A stretch of 64,000 nt of DNA from the NCBI RefSeq assembly GCF_029873635.1, contig NC_080423.1, positions 94,097,691-94,161,690 on the forward strand. Reading direction: 5' to 3'. Below the pieces are notes generated by a model. It was not told the DNA's origin. It searched no databases and saw nothing but the letters and a program-made list of their open reading frames with translations. The stretch comes from Malania oleifera. Its lineage: Eukaryota; Streptophyta; Magnoliopsida; Santalales; Ximeniaceae. Below are positions 34,291-45,795 of the stretch, in pieces. Every line of letters begins with the position of its first letter. Within the stretch, counting starts at the first letter, position 1. The position numbers were made by a program, and so were the translations under genes.

Positions 34291-36678
34291 TGTAGAGACC
34301 TGAAAATTTTATTCATGAATAATAATAATAATAATAATAAAGGAGAGAGGGCAAGAAATTTTAAAAGGGGTAAACGGCGGGAATTCGTCGACGAACCCAG
34401 GGTCTTCTTCGACGAATGTCCCTATAGAACTCGTCGACGAAGTACACATGTCTCGTCGACGAGAAGATATCAAGAGTTTGAGGATTTTAGGGAATTTCAA
34501 ACTCGTCGACAAACTAGCCTCCTCGTCGACGAAGTGCCTTCATGGGTTCGTCGACGAATCACTTGAACTCGTCGACGAACATCGGCCTATAAATAGTTTT
34601 TCCATCATTTTCATAGAGATATTATCTCTCTCTCACTTTCTCTCTCTAACCTACGGTTCTCTCTCTCTCTTCGATTCCGGCTTCGTTATAGCTCGGATTG
34701 ACGATTGGGAACCGCCACGAAGTTCGTGGGGAGATTCTCTACAACTTAGCCAGAGTAGATTTTCAGTTTGGAGTTACGGGACACCATCTCAAAATCAGGG
34801 TAAGTGAAGTATTTTAATGTTTAATAGGCTATTTAGAGTATTCGAAACCTAGGAAGTGTTAGACGAAAATTGTTTTGGGAAATGAGTTGTTTAACTTGGG
34901 AAATATGTGATTTTTAGGGTTTTGAGTTTCGGACGCCGCGGGCATAGGATTTGGGTGTTTACGAGCCTCTCAGGAAGTCAGGTGAAAGGAATAAATTATA
35001 ACAGCTATTTTGAAAATTATCGATTGAATTAATATGTGAAAATGTGAGTATGGCATTTTGAGTGTGTGTTTTGCACTGAGAATAATAAGCCTATGATATA
35101 TATATATATATATTTATTGAAAGGCTTCATGCAGAAATGGAAATAATGGAAACCAGTTATGTTTTATATACTAAACTCGGATAATATGAGAATGGTTTAT
35201 TCAGAAACATTGAAAAGTGAGATGTACTGAAGAGTATCTTCTGAGAAATGATGAAATATGAAAAATGCAAATGCTTTATTGAGAAATGTTGAATAACGTG
35301 AAATGAGATATATATATGTTATTAGGAGACGAAATGTGTATTGAAATGATGAAAATATCAGTAATACGATGAGATGAATTGCGAATGCTAAAAATGAAAA
35401 TATTGCAATGTGAATTATGCAATGTAAATCTTGAAATGTGGATATTAAGATGGGAATACTGAATTGTGAAAACTGAAATGAGAATACTGAAATGTTAACA
35501 TTACAATGTGAATAATGCAATGTGAATGATGAATGGTAATTCATGATTGTGAATAATGCAGTATGAATAATGAATTGTGAATACAGAAATGTGAAATGTG
35601 AATGATGAAATGCGGAGAATGTTTTTAGGGTAGTATAACCTCAACCATGGGGTGAAGCATGGCGTAAAAAAATATTTTCAGGGCAGTATAACCTCGACCA
35701 TGGGGTGAAGCATGACGTGAAGAATATCTTCAGAGTAGCATAACCTCAACCATGAGGTGAAGCATGGCGTAGAAAGAATATTCTCAGGGCAACCATGAGT
35801 TATAAACATGGATGTTTACTGAAGACACTCATGTGCTAGATGATGAAATGAAATTAAAAGTAAAAAAGAAAGAGTGTGAGTTTAATAACATAGATAAATA
35901 AGGTGAAGTAAAACTCTCCACCTGAGAGCTTGCTGAATAAGGTGAGTGCCCTGATAAGTATCAGTTTTAGTTGTACTCGAGTTAATCGGGCAGGATTACA
36001 AACGATATAAGAGCAGAGGGGAGCTACATGTATGGGCGTGAAATCTCCCCTATCCTCAGGAACTTTCACTGGTAAATATAGATTACATGTGAATGAGATG
36101 AAAGATGGGAATAAAGCTTATAAAACCTTGTATTTTATATCTATATGATTATGAGAACGATTGGTGTAATTTTCTCAGATGGTATTATCACTGAAATGTA
36201 TATGTATATTATGATATAATGAAACTCATACTGCCACACACTGTAAATAATTTATTTCGTCTTACTGAGATTCACGTCTCACCCAATTATCTAAATATTT
36301 CAAGGAACCGTGACAGGCCTGGAGATAAAGCTCCAAGATAAAGGGAAGTTGATATCCTGATTAGACAGGGTGAGTGTTTTAAGCTAGGGATGGAGGATTC
36401 CCCTAGAGTTTTGATAGATTTTGGGAATGTATTGGATATGTGATTATATATATGGATGTATAGTACTTTGGTTATTTGTATTCTAGATGATTTTCATATA
36501 TTGACTTCTGCTGATAGGATTGTTATATAAGTTTGACTGATTATCCAATATCCCACTTTGGGTCGGGTCATGCTAATACGGTATCAGAGTTTTTGACGTG
36601 ACCGATGTGTGATTTGAATATTTATTGTTTATGGATGTAAATTAAAAAAAAAAATGGTATGAAAATCGGGGCGTCACA
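34291..36678 (+). repeat. 3' LTR of the chromovirus
   Basis: TGTAGAGACC...GTCACA, 2388 bp, collinear with the 5' LTR. The two differ by scattered substitutions and small length changes at microsatellites. Palindromes are better preserved here than in the 5' LTR. Confidence 0.9.
34384..34597 (+). promoter_or_regulatory. Regular array of GTCGAC palindromes upstream of a TATA box
   Basis: GTCGAC cores start at 34387, 34433, 34455, 34505, 34525, 34550 and 34571, with a one-base variant at 34408. Spacings are 21, 25, 22, 50, 20, 25 and 21 bp. Each core sits in TCGTCGACGA or a close variant. TATA box CCTATAAATAG at about 34586 follows within 20 bp of the last. This is presumably the U3 promoter of the element; the role of the palindromes is unknown. 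Confidence 0.85.
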
Positions 36679-38405
36679 TAGAGATCAACAAGTAGGGATT
36701 AAATAAAAATCATTTAATGTGGCTCAGAAGTCAGATGACATAGAAGGCGACAATTTTTTCTTTGTCTTTGGCTTCGGCTTCACTAGCAAGAAATGACTAT
36801 GGCACTGTCCTTGCCTCTTGCCTCTGGGCTCTGGGAAGAATTCTACCTCCGGTCTTCCTGTTATGTTGAGAAAGGATACCCCAATTTGGTGAGCAAAAGG
36901 GTCCAAAATTGTGAGGCAGTAACCAAAGTAGCCTATAGTCCTGAACAAATGGTCACCGCAAAGAGTTTCTTTTCAGCAACTCTGCTTCCAGAATCTCTTC
37001 ATAAGGCAACTTCTCTCCTAGTTAACATTGTGGACTGTTGAACCCTCCAAAGGTCTTGTGCTCCCTCATTTGTAGTCAAGAGAACTTATTTTATCTTGTT
37101 TTATATAAATGTGTAAAATAATTTTCATTGAATATAAATAGGAATTTTTAAGTCAAGAAACACACAATATGTCATTTTAGTACTCAAATTGATAATGTTT
37201 GACTGCATTTCTAGAAGTCTCAAAATCATACACTTTTTGTTACTCGTCATTCAAAGTTACAAGATTGAGGTTGCACTTTTTGTAAGAAAAGAAGTGCAAA
37301 ACCAAGAATGCAGGATTTTTATCACTCAGGGAAACCAATCTACATGTTAAGGAGCTCCAAAGAATTCCTTCACACTAAAAAACATGAGAAAACAAAAAAT
37401 AAATAAAAACATACTTCTACCCATTCTCAAAAGAAACCCTAAAATCTTCAAATGCTGAATGACTTTGCAACAACGGAAGTAGGCTAATAATAGGAAATAT
37501 AAACAAGTTCTTTGAGACAAATCTAAAAATTAAAAAAACACTTCCGTCTCATTTTGTGAAACTCCATTTCTCAAGAAAATTTCCACATTTTTTAAACCAA
37601 AATATATGCTACTAATTATGCTCTATATGGCTAGTTTTCTAAAATGTGGAAATCAAGACACAACCAACCCATATGGCCATATTGAAAGAGGGCCATGCTT
37701 CCATCCATTTAAGGGTTCATTCATCATAACAAAAATTCAATGCATCCAAATTCAATGCAAATAGGTTCTGAACAGTGAATGGACCATTATCAAAATAATT
37801 AATCCCTTCAAAATCCCATTCAAATTTTGGAATTGAATTTTGAATAGTTTCCACAACTTTCTCAATTAATTCCTTCATACAAACCCCATGGTTTATGTAA
37901 ACCATAAATATACATACTAATCAAAGCATTAGACACACAAATGCACTTGAAGATACGACACAAAATTTCTAGAGCATTAAGAACAAATGTAACTGAAGAG
38001 GCCATGAATTTGGAATGAATCTCCACAAAATAACAAGAAGAAAACAATCAAAAGCTAAAAAATAAAACCTTGAATGCAGATGAGAGAGCCTGAAGAATTA
38101 TGGAAGTCAAAGTGAGAACAGCAGCTGGTGACCCAAGCAGACATTGCCCTATCCTCATCCATGGCATTGGGGTAAAGAATGAATAAGATAGTACTGCAAC
38201 CACTGCTGGTGCCTTAGGTGCACATTGGATGTGATGGGAAGAATGTGGGAGTCAGGTTTGAAGTTGGAACCCTAAATAGAAATAGAAAAGGTATTAGGGA
38301 TAGGTGGGCGAGCAACACCAACCATGAATTTCTTAGATCCATTTGGATAGAAATTCAAGAAAATACAAATTAGGGAATTTAAAAACAACCAAATACATAA
38401 AATCC
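36679..38405. other. Intergenic DNA, no supported gene
   Basis: Frames on both strands at 36724-37041 overlap each other and show no recognisable family. A short hydrophobic minus-strand stretch lies at about 38075-38215 (translation includes FFTPMPWMRIGQCLLGSPAA) and could be an orphan exon, but no partner exon or clear start was found. The rest is AT-rich and unassigned. Confidence 0.35.
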
Positions 38406-38408
38406 AAA

Positions 38409-38429
38409 TATATATATATATATATATAT

Positions 38430-38478
<49 letters not shown>
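38409..38478. repeat. Compound (AT)n(GA)n microsatellite
   Basis: An (AT)n run at about 38409-38430 followed by about 22 GA units to 38477. It mirrors the compound (CT)n(AT)n tract 430 bases to the right. Confidence 0.9.
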
Positions 38479-38481
<3 letters not shown>

Positions 38482-38851
38482 ACCTTCTTAGTGTTATATT
38501 CACAGCCACAAGAAGATAGAGGAGCATAAGCATTGAGAGGAGCAACATGTTAGGGATTTCAGGATGTGGAGGGATTACTTTGTTTAGACCTAATTGGATG
38601 CACAAAATGAAGAAGAGCGAGGGCGGGACTTTTTTAGTCCTTTTAGCCAAAACCAAATATACATTTAGCGACAGCAACTTTCTTCGCGGCTAAAAACAAA
38701 CCATTTTTAATACTTCAGTCACAACAAATAAAGGTTGTCCCTAAAGAAAAGGCGTAACCAATGACAATATTTATTGCAGCAAAAAGCAATGCTTTTAGCC
38801 ACAACATTTTACAATTGTGGATAAGTGTTGTCACCAAAGATTCAATCTGTT

Positions 38852-38855
<4 letters not shown>

Positions 38856-38938
<83 letters not shown>
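38856..38938. repeat. Compound (CT)n(AT)n microsatellite
   Basis: About 27 CT units to about 38910, then about 13 AT units. It lies roughly 40 bases upstream of the small ORF at 38979 and produces long spurious Ser/Leu or Arg/Glu frames. Confidence 0.9.
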
Positions 38939-38940
<2 letters not shown>

Positions 38941-38978
38941 AACAGGATCATATATACACATATATACATAGCAAGAGG

Positions 38979-39194
38979 GATGAGTGGTGAACACAGAAAA
39001 TGGTATTCTCTATTTCTGTTGAGCTTACTGTTGACATCATCTATAGCGGTGTTTACAACCTTACATACTACATGGAGCCAGAGCCTCCCCAAAAACTGGC
39101 TCTTTAATTCTCTCTCATCCCCCTCTCCACCTTCTCCTACACCCTCTTTCTTGTTCTGTTCGTCTGGTGATGAGAAACAACACTACCATTCATA
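38979..39194 (+). CDS. Hypothetical 71-aa protein with one N-terminal membrane segment
   Basis: The first ATG downstream of the microsatellite gives MSGEHRKWYSLF, a short basic start, then a hydrophobic segment (about residues 9-28, LFLLSLLLTSSIAVFTTL), then a Ser/Pro-rich stalk (SSPSPPSPTPS) and a stop. This is the layout of a type II membrane protein or of the first exon of a Golgi glycosyltransferase-like gene. A GT that could act as a donor lies at 39166 (TCTG|GTGATG), but no downstream exon was found. It may be a truncated first exon, a small secreted or membrane protein, or chance. The longer frame from 38761 only reads through the microsatellite. Confidence 0.3.
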
Positions 39195-40236
39195 GACCAT
39201 TGCTATGGGTTTTAAAAGCCTGCTAAGAACTACCCATATATACATATGTATATGTATGTATACGTGTGCATGCACATGATGCATGTATTCAACATTACTT
39301 CACTGTTGTCCAAGCATGGATATACTTGTGAATGCAATGGAATTGTAGAATACCTTCTAAGAATCAATTCCAGGTTTTTTGAAAAAAGATTTGTCATATG
39401 AAGACCTGATCCGATAAATACTCTCCAAATAAGCCTTTTTTTTTTTTTTACAAAAGCAAAAAACTGACGGAAAATTAAACAGATACTTTTGAGGACACCT
39501 AACACAACAACTCACCGCAAGCATCCACTCTAATATGGTTTTGATCCCACGAGTAATCAAGCCCATGAAGTGTCCAAATTGACAACTTGCCATGATGATG
39601 ACAATGTATAGTCAGATGAATGAACACAACCTTCTATTTGGTGCCTGTGCCAATGAAAGGAAAGGGGCCATCTAATTAACCTTCAACTGATCAATTTATT
39701 CAGCAATAACACGTGATATTTTATAGAGCAAGTGTACAATCATATGGTTGAAAGTAACTTCCATTACAAACTTTTGAACCCAATTATTGAACAAATTAGA
39801 TTCATTTCAGGAACAGTTATTCATACCATATATCCCTCTTTTCTTCCCTATAACTATCCTAATCCTTCTTTCCATAAGTTGATACCCATTAAGCCAGTGT
39901 GCTCTTAATCAAATTCATCAACAGCAGGTATAAAATAATTAAACATGAGAAATAAGAAAGAAAAACAATATAATAGAACTAATCTTGAAGGCAGCACATC
40001 TGGCTGGACTCAGAACATCTGTTTTTTTTTTTTTTTTCAAGTTGGAAAAATGATTAAACAAAAACCTCCCAAACAGACCATGATACAAGATGATCCGGGG
40101 GTGACAGAACAACCCAATTAAAAACCAGATCAAGGTATGAAGCATTTCAAACCTGGGTAGTTCTGTTCATTTTGTCACAAGCCTTGTTTAGTTCAATGAT
40201 GTTGAGGCAAAAAACTGATACGAAGTTTGTGGCCGT
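39195..40236. other. Intergenic DNA and probable 3' UTR of the trihelix gene
   Basis: No gene is seen. A TATG/TGCA-rich stretch lies at 39233-39282 and poly-T runs at 39437-39449 and 40021-40037. The part nearest 40236 should hold the 3' UTR of the minus-strand trihelix gene. Confidence 0.4.
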
Positions 40237-43200
40237 TTACTCCTTTCCCCTATCGCTGTTTGTACTCTTAGAGGCATTTTCTGAATTGATGAGTCCATTT
40301 TTGTACAGGATGTCCAATTCATTGAAGTATGGCTGAGTCTTGACATTTTCAATGTGCTTCTTTCCACTGGTTATTGATCTTCTGAAGTACTTGTTGATGT
40401 TCTCCCACTTCTCCCTACACTTTTTTGCACTCCGACAATAACCCATACTAAGCAATCCAGCAGATATTTCTTCCCAAAAAGGACCTTTAGCACCTGGACC
40501 ACGAAACTTCTCATCCAAAGCAGTTCTAAGTGTTATGAGGGCTTGTACTTCAGATTTAGGCCACCTCCTATTGCTTGGATCAAACTTGAAACCCTTCTGG
40601 CTATCAATTTCACCCTTACTAACTTCTTCTGCTTGTGAAGTTTCCAATGACTCTGGGATTTGAATTTCATGGCCCAATGTTTTCTGGATGAAGGAAATCA
40701 GAGCTAGGCTACGAGATCTCTCCTGAGCTCTAATCTCCTCATCCCTCTTTGCCCTTTCCATCTCCTGCTGCATCCATGATTCTTCTCTAAGTCTTCTCTC
40801 TCTCTCCCTTGTCTCTATCATCTCTATCAATTGTTTATGCATCAGTTCTTGTTTCTCTATGACTTTCATCATCAGATTTTCCACAAAATGCTCAAGCTTT
40901 TTTCTTGTTTTCCTTTTCCTCTTCTGATTCACACGTTTTGTAATATCCTCTAATGAATCACTGCCATCATCTGATGATGAGCTGGAACCAAAGCATGCAT
41001 CAGTTAAATTAATTTGAGTAAAAATACAGAATACCAATGCAATTGCAGTCTTCATACATTGGGCACCGTAGCCCTCAAGCTTGTTGATTCTACAATTTTA
41101 GCAGCCCATTTTATTAGAGTTATGAGAAATCAACACACGATAAAGCGTAAATTAACACTATCGTAACACATAAGTACTAGTCAATTCCCAACAAACACCA
41201 ATGAGAAAGCACAACTCCATGGCATCAAGTGCGCCTTCTCCTTTAGTATATATATAATAAACAACACCAAAATGGATTTGATAACATACTATGATTTAAA
41301 ATCAAACTATGGGTTTGTTTAGGAGCATCGTCAAGGAAGGCAACTTCGAAAGCATATATTTGGGTATCATATTTGCAAAGTTAAAAAGCAATAGTCAAAA
41401 TGGTTTCAATTTCAAATTACCACAATGAGGGATCGAGTCAAGGTGAGTGTTCATCGGTCATTGTAAAACTCACTAACTTTTGTCAATGTGTTTAGCCTAC
41501 TTGCCTCCCTCGCTAAACACACGATGTCAACGGAGGTGTTGTTAATGAATTTTGTAGATTCAATGTTTACTGCTTACTTGCCACGACTTTCATGAATTGA
41601 AGAATGTTTTCGCTGCTATTTGAATGAATGTTAATGAAAGTGTTTCGTGGATGAATGTTGGTAAACGATAGGCCGCTGGCTAGTTAAACAAGAGTGCTTT
41701 AGCTAGCGCCGCACGGCCCTTTCACAACGATGGGAAAATAGTCAGACCATATCTGCCTTCAAATTTTCCCTTCCAAATAGCTGTCAAGTTGTGCATTATG
41801 TTGAGCATCACCTAGTGTTTTCTAAGTGTCCCACACACTGAAAAAGAAAAGGCAAGAAATTTAACACTAACAAGAATAACTTATGATGTTTTTATGCATG
41901 AAAGAGTTAAATTCCCATTCCCTGTATGTGCATTAAATTTTAAGAGTTAAATCCTCATTCCTTCTTTCTATTTGACAGTGTGCCCATACACAAATACGCA
42001 CCCACATGCACACACGGGGGGGCATATACACATACAGACACGGAGAGATAGAGAGAGATCAAAAAGATTGAAAAGTAAATACTCACTTGGAATGTTTATA
42101 TAGATGCAAATCTAGAGCGATATACTCATTTCTCCTTTGTATTTGTCTCGTTGTCCTGGTGCATTAAATAATAAACTGCAAACAAAATTCTATAGTATGA
42201 CAAACCTAGAGCTTTTCTAAAAAATAAAATTGAATATACATGCAATTGAACAGTTTCAATCGCTTGACGAAATTCAATAAATATTGTTATATTATAAATG
42301 ACCTGCCAATGACGTCTTCCAACTTTCAAATTCAAATCCCAAGTCTATAAAAGTTTGTCTTTCACTGGCATTCTCCATGTTTTCAAATATTAAAAGAAAA
42401 AGTGCAATAATTAATTCAATGTTGTTAAAAAACCTGATTCATATTTTACTATCTCACTCTCAACATCTAAAAATCAAAAAATGATTGGGCTCCCACTCAA
42501 AACCTTACAATGGTGAGATGCCTACGGATTCATCCATCCAAATCTTAGGATGATGGGATTTTTGGCACTTAATTTTAACATAAAAATATTTCTTGAATTT
42601 TTTATTTTGTTCAATAACACTCTTTTAGCCCAACACCATATGACCAAATGAATAATAAGCTTTAGCAAATGACTTAAAATAGTAAAGGGAAGAAAAAAAA
42701 AAATTATTACAGAAAATACTACAACCTCAAATTGCTTTGAGATCATTTTGTCAATTCCCCGATTACTTGTTCTGCGGATTCATGTCTGTGGTCTTAATTG
42801 TTTTCATCTCTTTATGGACCAAAGCTTGATATGCATTTTATTTTTCCATTTTCATGCTCTAGTTCTCTTAAATCTTTATCCTTCTTCCTCTCACCAACTC
42901 TCTTAAATCTCAATTCTTTTTTCTTCTCCACCACTACCACCAACTAAGTCTTAAGCCCCACTAGGTGGGGCCGGCTAGATGAATCCCCTTCCACCATTCC
43001 ACACAATTTAAAGCAATATTCTCCAACCATGAGGGGCTGTCAAATCCTAACTGGCTATCTCATTCGAAGTTATTCTAGGTCTACCCTCCTCCAAAACCAC
43101 TAACATTAATTGGCTTACTAATCCCCACAAGTGCGCTCACACTACAAGTGCCCAAACCATTCCAACCATCCTTCCCCTATCTTTTTTCTTCTTTAATTCT

Positions 43201-45795
43201 CTAAAATTTAGTTTTCTTGTTTCATTCTGCTAGCCAGTCTAGATCCAATCTACATCCAAAATCTGTGAGTCAAATGTTCAAATAAAGGAAATGACCTCTC
43301 TAAGCATGGAGTGTGACTGAGTCTATTTTCATTTTTGTTAGAGTGTTCTACATCATGGAGAGTAACTTCAGATCACCATTAATTCAATATAGCTTTTACA
43401 ACCATCACAATAATGCCTTAGGAGTTAGGCCCACTATATAGGATGAGCTATACGAATCCTTTTCTACCATTTAATATTGTTTAGGTCCACATAATTTTAA
43501 GTGTTACTAAAAAACATCATGAATAATTTTATTTCCGCAGCCTTAATCATGTCTTAGGCCTTTGTTTCTTAACATCAACTACCCCAAATCCTTTAGAAGG
43601 CACGTAAGCACTCTTTTTAAATTTAAATTAAATGTTATTTCTAGTTGATAAACTTACAATCTAATCCCCAAAACCTCTATGTGGTTCAAAGTTGGTTTTA
43701 ACAACATCAATTAATCTTCCTTCAACGTGAAGTACTTGACTAAATAGAATAAAATATCAAGGATAATAAAGAGATTATTACTTTTCATAAAGGGAGCTAA
43801 AGAGAATCTTTCAATATTTTTAATTTTATTTTTTAGCCTTGAAGTACCTATTTAATAGTGATGCAATGAAGTTTTTAAGAGAAAGAAAAACTTAAGATCG
43901 GTTCAACTTAAATGTTTCCAAAAAGGGTCAAAATAGGTGCTTATTGTTGTACAATATACACATAATATTGTGTATTGAAAGATGCAGCCAAAATGTCTCA
44001 AGTCCATACAGGTCATACCAGCTTTCTTAAACAATCACTTGAAACATATAGCCTAATATTTCCTAATAATAAAAATCATCCAGCAAGTTGAAAATAAATT
44101 TTGATGTACATAAGAATCATTCGATTAATGATATGTATCATAGAATTTGCGGAGGCAATTTCTTTACCTTTCCTCCTTTTTTTTTTTTGGGAAGTCACAC
44201 CTAGATATAATAAAATAGCATCTCATTTTTTTCCTCTGGTTCAGAGAGTTTCCAAATGCTACCTATAATAATAATAATAATAATACAGGAAGAGATACAA
44301 ATCATGAAAAGGAAGTCAGAATGTTATCCAAACGATTCCTTACACTAGGCATAGCATGCTTTGTCTAAGGACACATAAATGAGTTAGGCAATCAAAACCA
44401 TACAATTACAAAATTGGTGAAAAAAAAATGCCATTTTTTAACCCGTTAACAGCCAATGACGTGACAATCATTCAAAAGGTAAAAAGTTCAACAAGACTGC
44501 AATCACCATACAAATTACTTAAAAAAAAAATGATTAATGTCATATAAATAGTAATTAAAATATGCATCATCGACTCAACAAGACTATGAAATGCTGTCAT
44601 CCTTTCCTCTTTTTTCCTCTGTTCAAAAAGCTTTCAAATCTAACTCTATTTGCATAAATAAAAAATAATATAATACAGTAACAAAAAAAAATACATTACA
44701 CAAATCATGAAAGAGAAGTCAGAATATTATCAAAATCATTTCCAGTCCTGGGCTTTCTCCCGCCAACGTCCCCCCCCCCCCCTCTTTTTTTTTCTCTTTT
44801 TTCCTCTACAGATAAAAAGTAAGGAACTGAAAATATCATAACCAAGGAAAAGAATGGTGCCCACATATACATGCAAAAGGTATAGAAGTTGTACAAGAGT
44901 GGATTCATAATACAACTTTTTAAAAAAAAAAAAAAAGTACTTAATCCAACAATATCAGATATTGAGACAAAATTTCTAGGGATTAGAGAAAGCATGCAAT
45001 TACTAATTCAGAGAAAATGTCATTTCAACCACCCCTAAACAACCAACGATGACGATTTACATTCGAAAGGTTAAAAATCAAATGGATCAAGATCATCTAG
45101 AGTTCATCTTGGGTGGAGTTTCGTAGAGTAAAAGTCCGCATCTATAATTAGCTATCTCTTATGCACACTCTCTGTCCAACAAATACACAAGTAATGCGGT
45201 ATTACTAAAGAGCAGTTCTACAGTTCAGACGTAAAGTAAGTTTAGATGACCTTTACGGGAAAGAAAAAAAAAAGATAAATGCAATATAATTAGACACTGA
45301 GGCAACCATTTCTAGGGATTAACGAGAAAGAAAACATTACCCAGATTCTTTCTCAAATAAAAGTTCCTCCGGGTTCAGATTAACATCCTCAGCATTCACC
45401 TCCACCTTTACTTGAGAAGGCACCGCCGGAACCTCCCCAGACAGGTACCCGTTTCCGCCGACACCGCCGCTGTTCGGCTGCTCAGACGTCAGCGAATCAG
45501 AGCACTCGAAAGGCTCGCCGTCGATTGGAGACAGCTTGTCGTAAGCGAGAAACCCTAAATCCATGCTCTGGCAGTTCAGTAGGGATCCTGAGAGACTCAC
45601 TGGAGATTCGGAATATTCCGCCGGAGCCTTGCCGTTGCACCGGATAGGGCGGAGCTTCTGAGGCGGCAGTTGCGCCCGACGATTGATCTCCGAAGAATGA
45701 ACCGTTGCCACCGGCGGATGATCGTAGAGCAAGTCGGCGGGTTCAGGGAAGGGAGCGATTTCGTCGGGAAAGTCGTCGGCGGCGAAGAGCTCCAT
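40237..45795 (-). CDS. GT-2-clade trihelix transcription factor, single DNA-binding domain, 2 exons, 399 aa
   Basis: A nuclear DNA-binding protein; GT factors bind GT-rich promoter elements. Exon 1 is 45795-45341 and exon 2 is 40981-40237. Borders are GG|GTAATG and TTCCAG|C, phase 2 on both sides, giving one 399-residue frame. Residues 1-151 are acidic and low in structure (MELFAADDFPDEIAPFPEPA). A basic cluster QKRKRKTRKK (about 171-180) is a likely nuclear signal. A long charged helix (about 180-257) is a probable coiled coil. The trihelix domain (about 290-375) has Trp292, Trp321 and Trp344, with the fourth helix YFNELDILYKNG after it. Most GT-2 proteins have two trihelix domains; only the C-terminal one is present, as in the Arabidopsis At5g47660 type (from memory). 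The 4.36-kb intron contains LINE remnants. Confidence 0.88.
41050..42924 (-). other. Trihelix intron, 3' part, no other gene
   Basis: AT-rich intron DNA. No exon between the two described is required, because phases match exactly across it. A (CA)n/(GA)n-like patch lies at about 41990-42058. Confidence 0.45.
42925..43215 (-). mobile_element. 3' end of an RTE-type LINE (or LINE-derived SINE), truncated
   Basis: On the minus strand the sequence ends CCCCACCTAGTGGGGCTTAAG...TTGGTGGTAGTGGTGG, the GTT-rich tail and 'GGCCGGCCCCAC' block I recall from plant RTE LINEs and the AU SINE that shares their 3' end. Further in, minus-strand text corresponding to the RWFGH and RGRP region of the LINE C-terminus is faintly visible (near 43073-43170). 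It is 5'-truncated, as is usual for LINEs, and lies in the trihelix intron. Confidence 0.55.
43405..43485 (-). mobile_element. Second, more decayed LINE/SINE 3' end
   Basis: CCTTAGGAGTTAGGCCCACT...GAGCTATACGAATCCTTTTCTACCATT parallels CTTAAGCCCCACTAGGTGGG...GGCTAGATGAATCCCCTTCCACCATT at 42959. The tail side is again CAA-rich on +. It is a separate, older copy or a duplicated tail of the same insertion. Confidence 0.45.
43486..45340 (-). other. Trihelix intron, 5' part
   Basis: AT-rich intron DNA with poly-A tracts, an (ATA)n run near 44266-44285 and a C11 run next to T-rich DNA at about 44770-44790. The minus-strand frame at 44705-44995 crosses this low-complexity patch and is not supported as a gene. 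Confidence 0.45.

Larger units (their letters stand above)
26787..36678 (+). mobile_element. Ty3/gypsy chromovirus (Tekay/Del-like), both LTRs present, broken
   Basis: A near full-length element of about 9.9 kb: 5' LTR (26787-29252), PBS (29256-29268), gag (about 29606-30240), CCHC zinc knuckle (about 30470-30535), protease region (about 30680-31000), reverse transcriptase (about 31250-31860, with [11 protein letters not shown]), RNase H (about 31900-32510), integrase (about 32720-33580, with MDFVTGLPP), a chromodomain-like C-terminal tail (33634-34053), polypurine tract (34276-34290) and 3' LTR (34291-36678). The order RT-RNase H-integrase and the tail VLWHSHAVEETSWE point to the chromovirus group. 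The coding region is interrupted in several places, so it is a fossil. The LTRs differ by very roughly 6-10% by eye, suggesting an insertion a few million years old. The 5-bp flanks do not match. Confidence 0.9.

Noticed and set aside
34276-34807. Arg-rich plus-strand frames at the start of the 3' LTR
   Set aside because: They are translations of the palindrome array and leader, with no protein family behind them.
36724-37041. Overlapping frames on both strands with phrases such as GKRQGQCHSHF
   Set aside because: No family recognised, the strands conflict, and there are no gene signals nearby; left as intergenic.
38715-39195. Long frames with (SL)n, (RE)n or (YI)n
   Set aside because: Driven by the compound microsatellite; only the part from 38979 was kept as a weak candidate.
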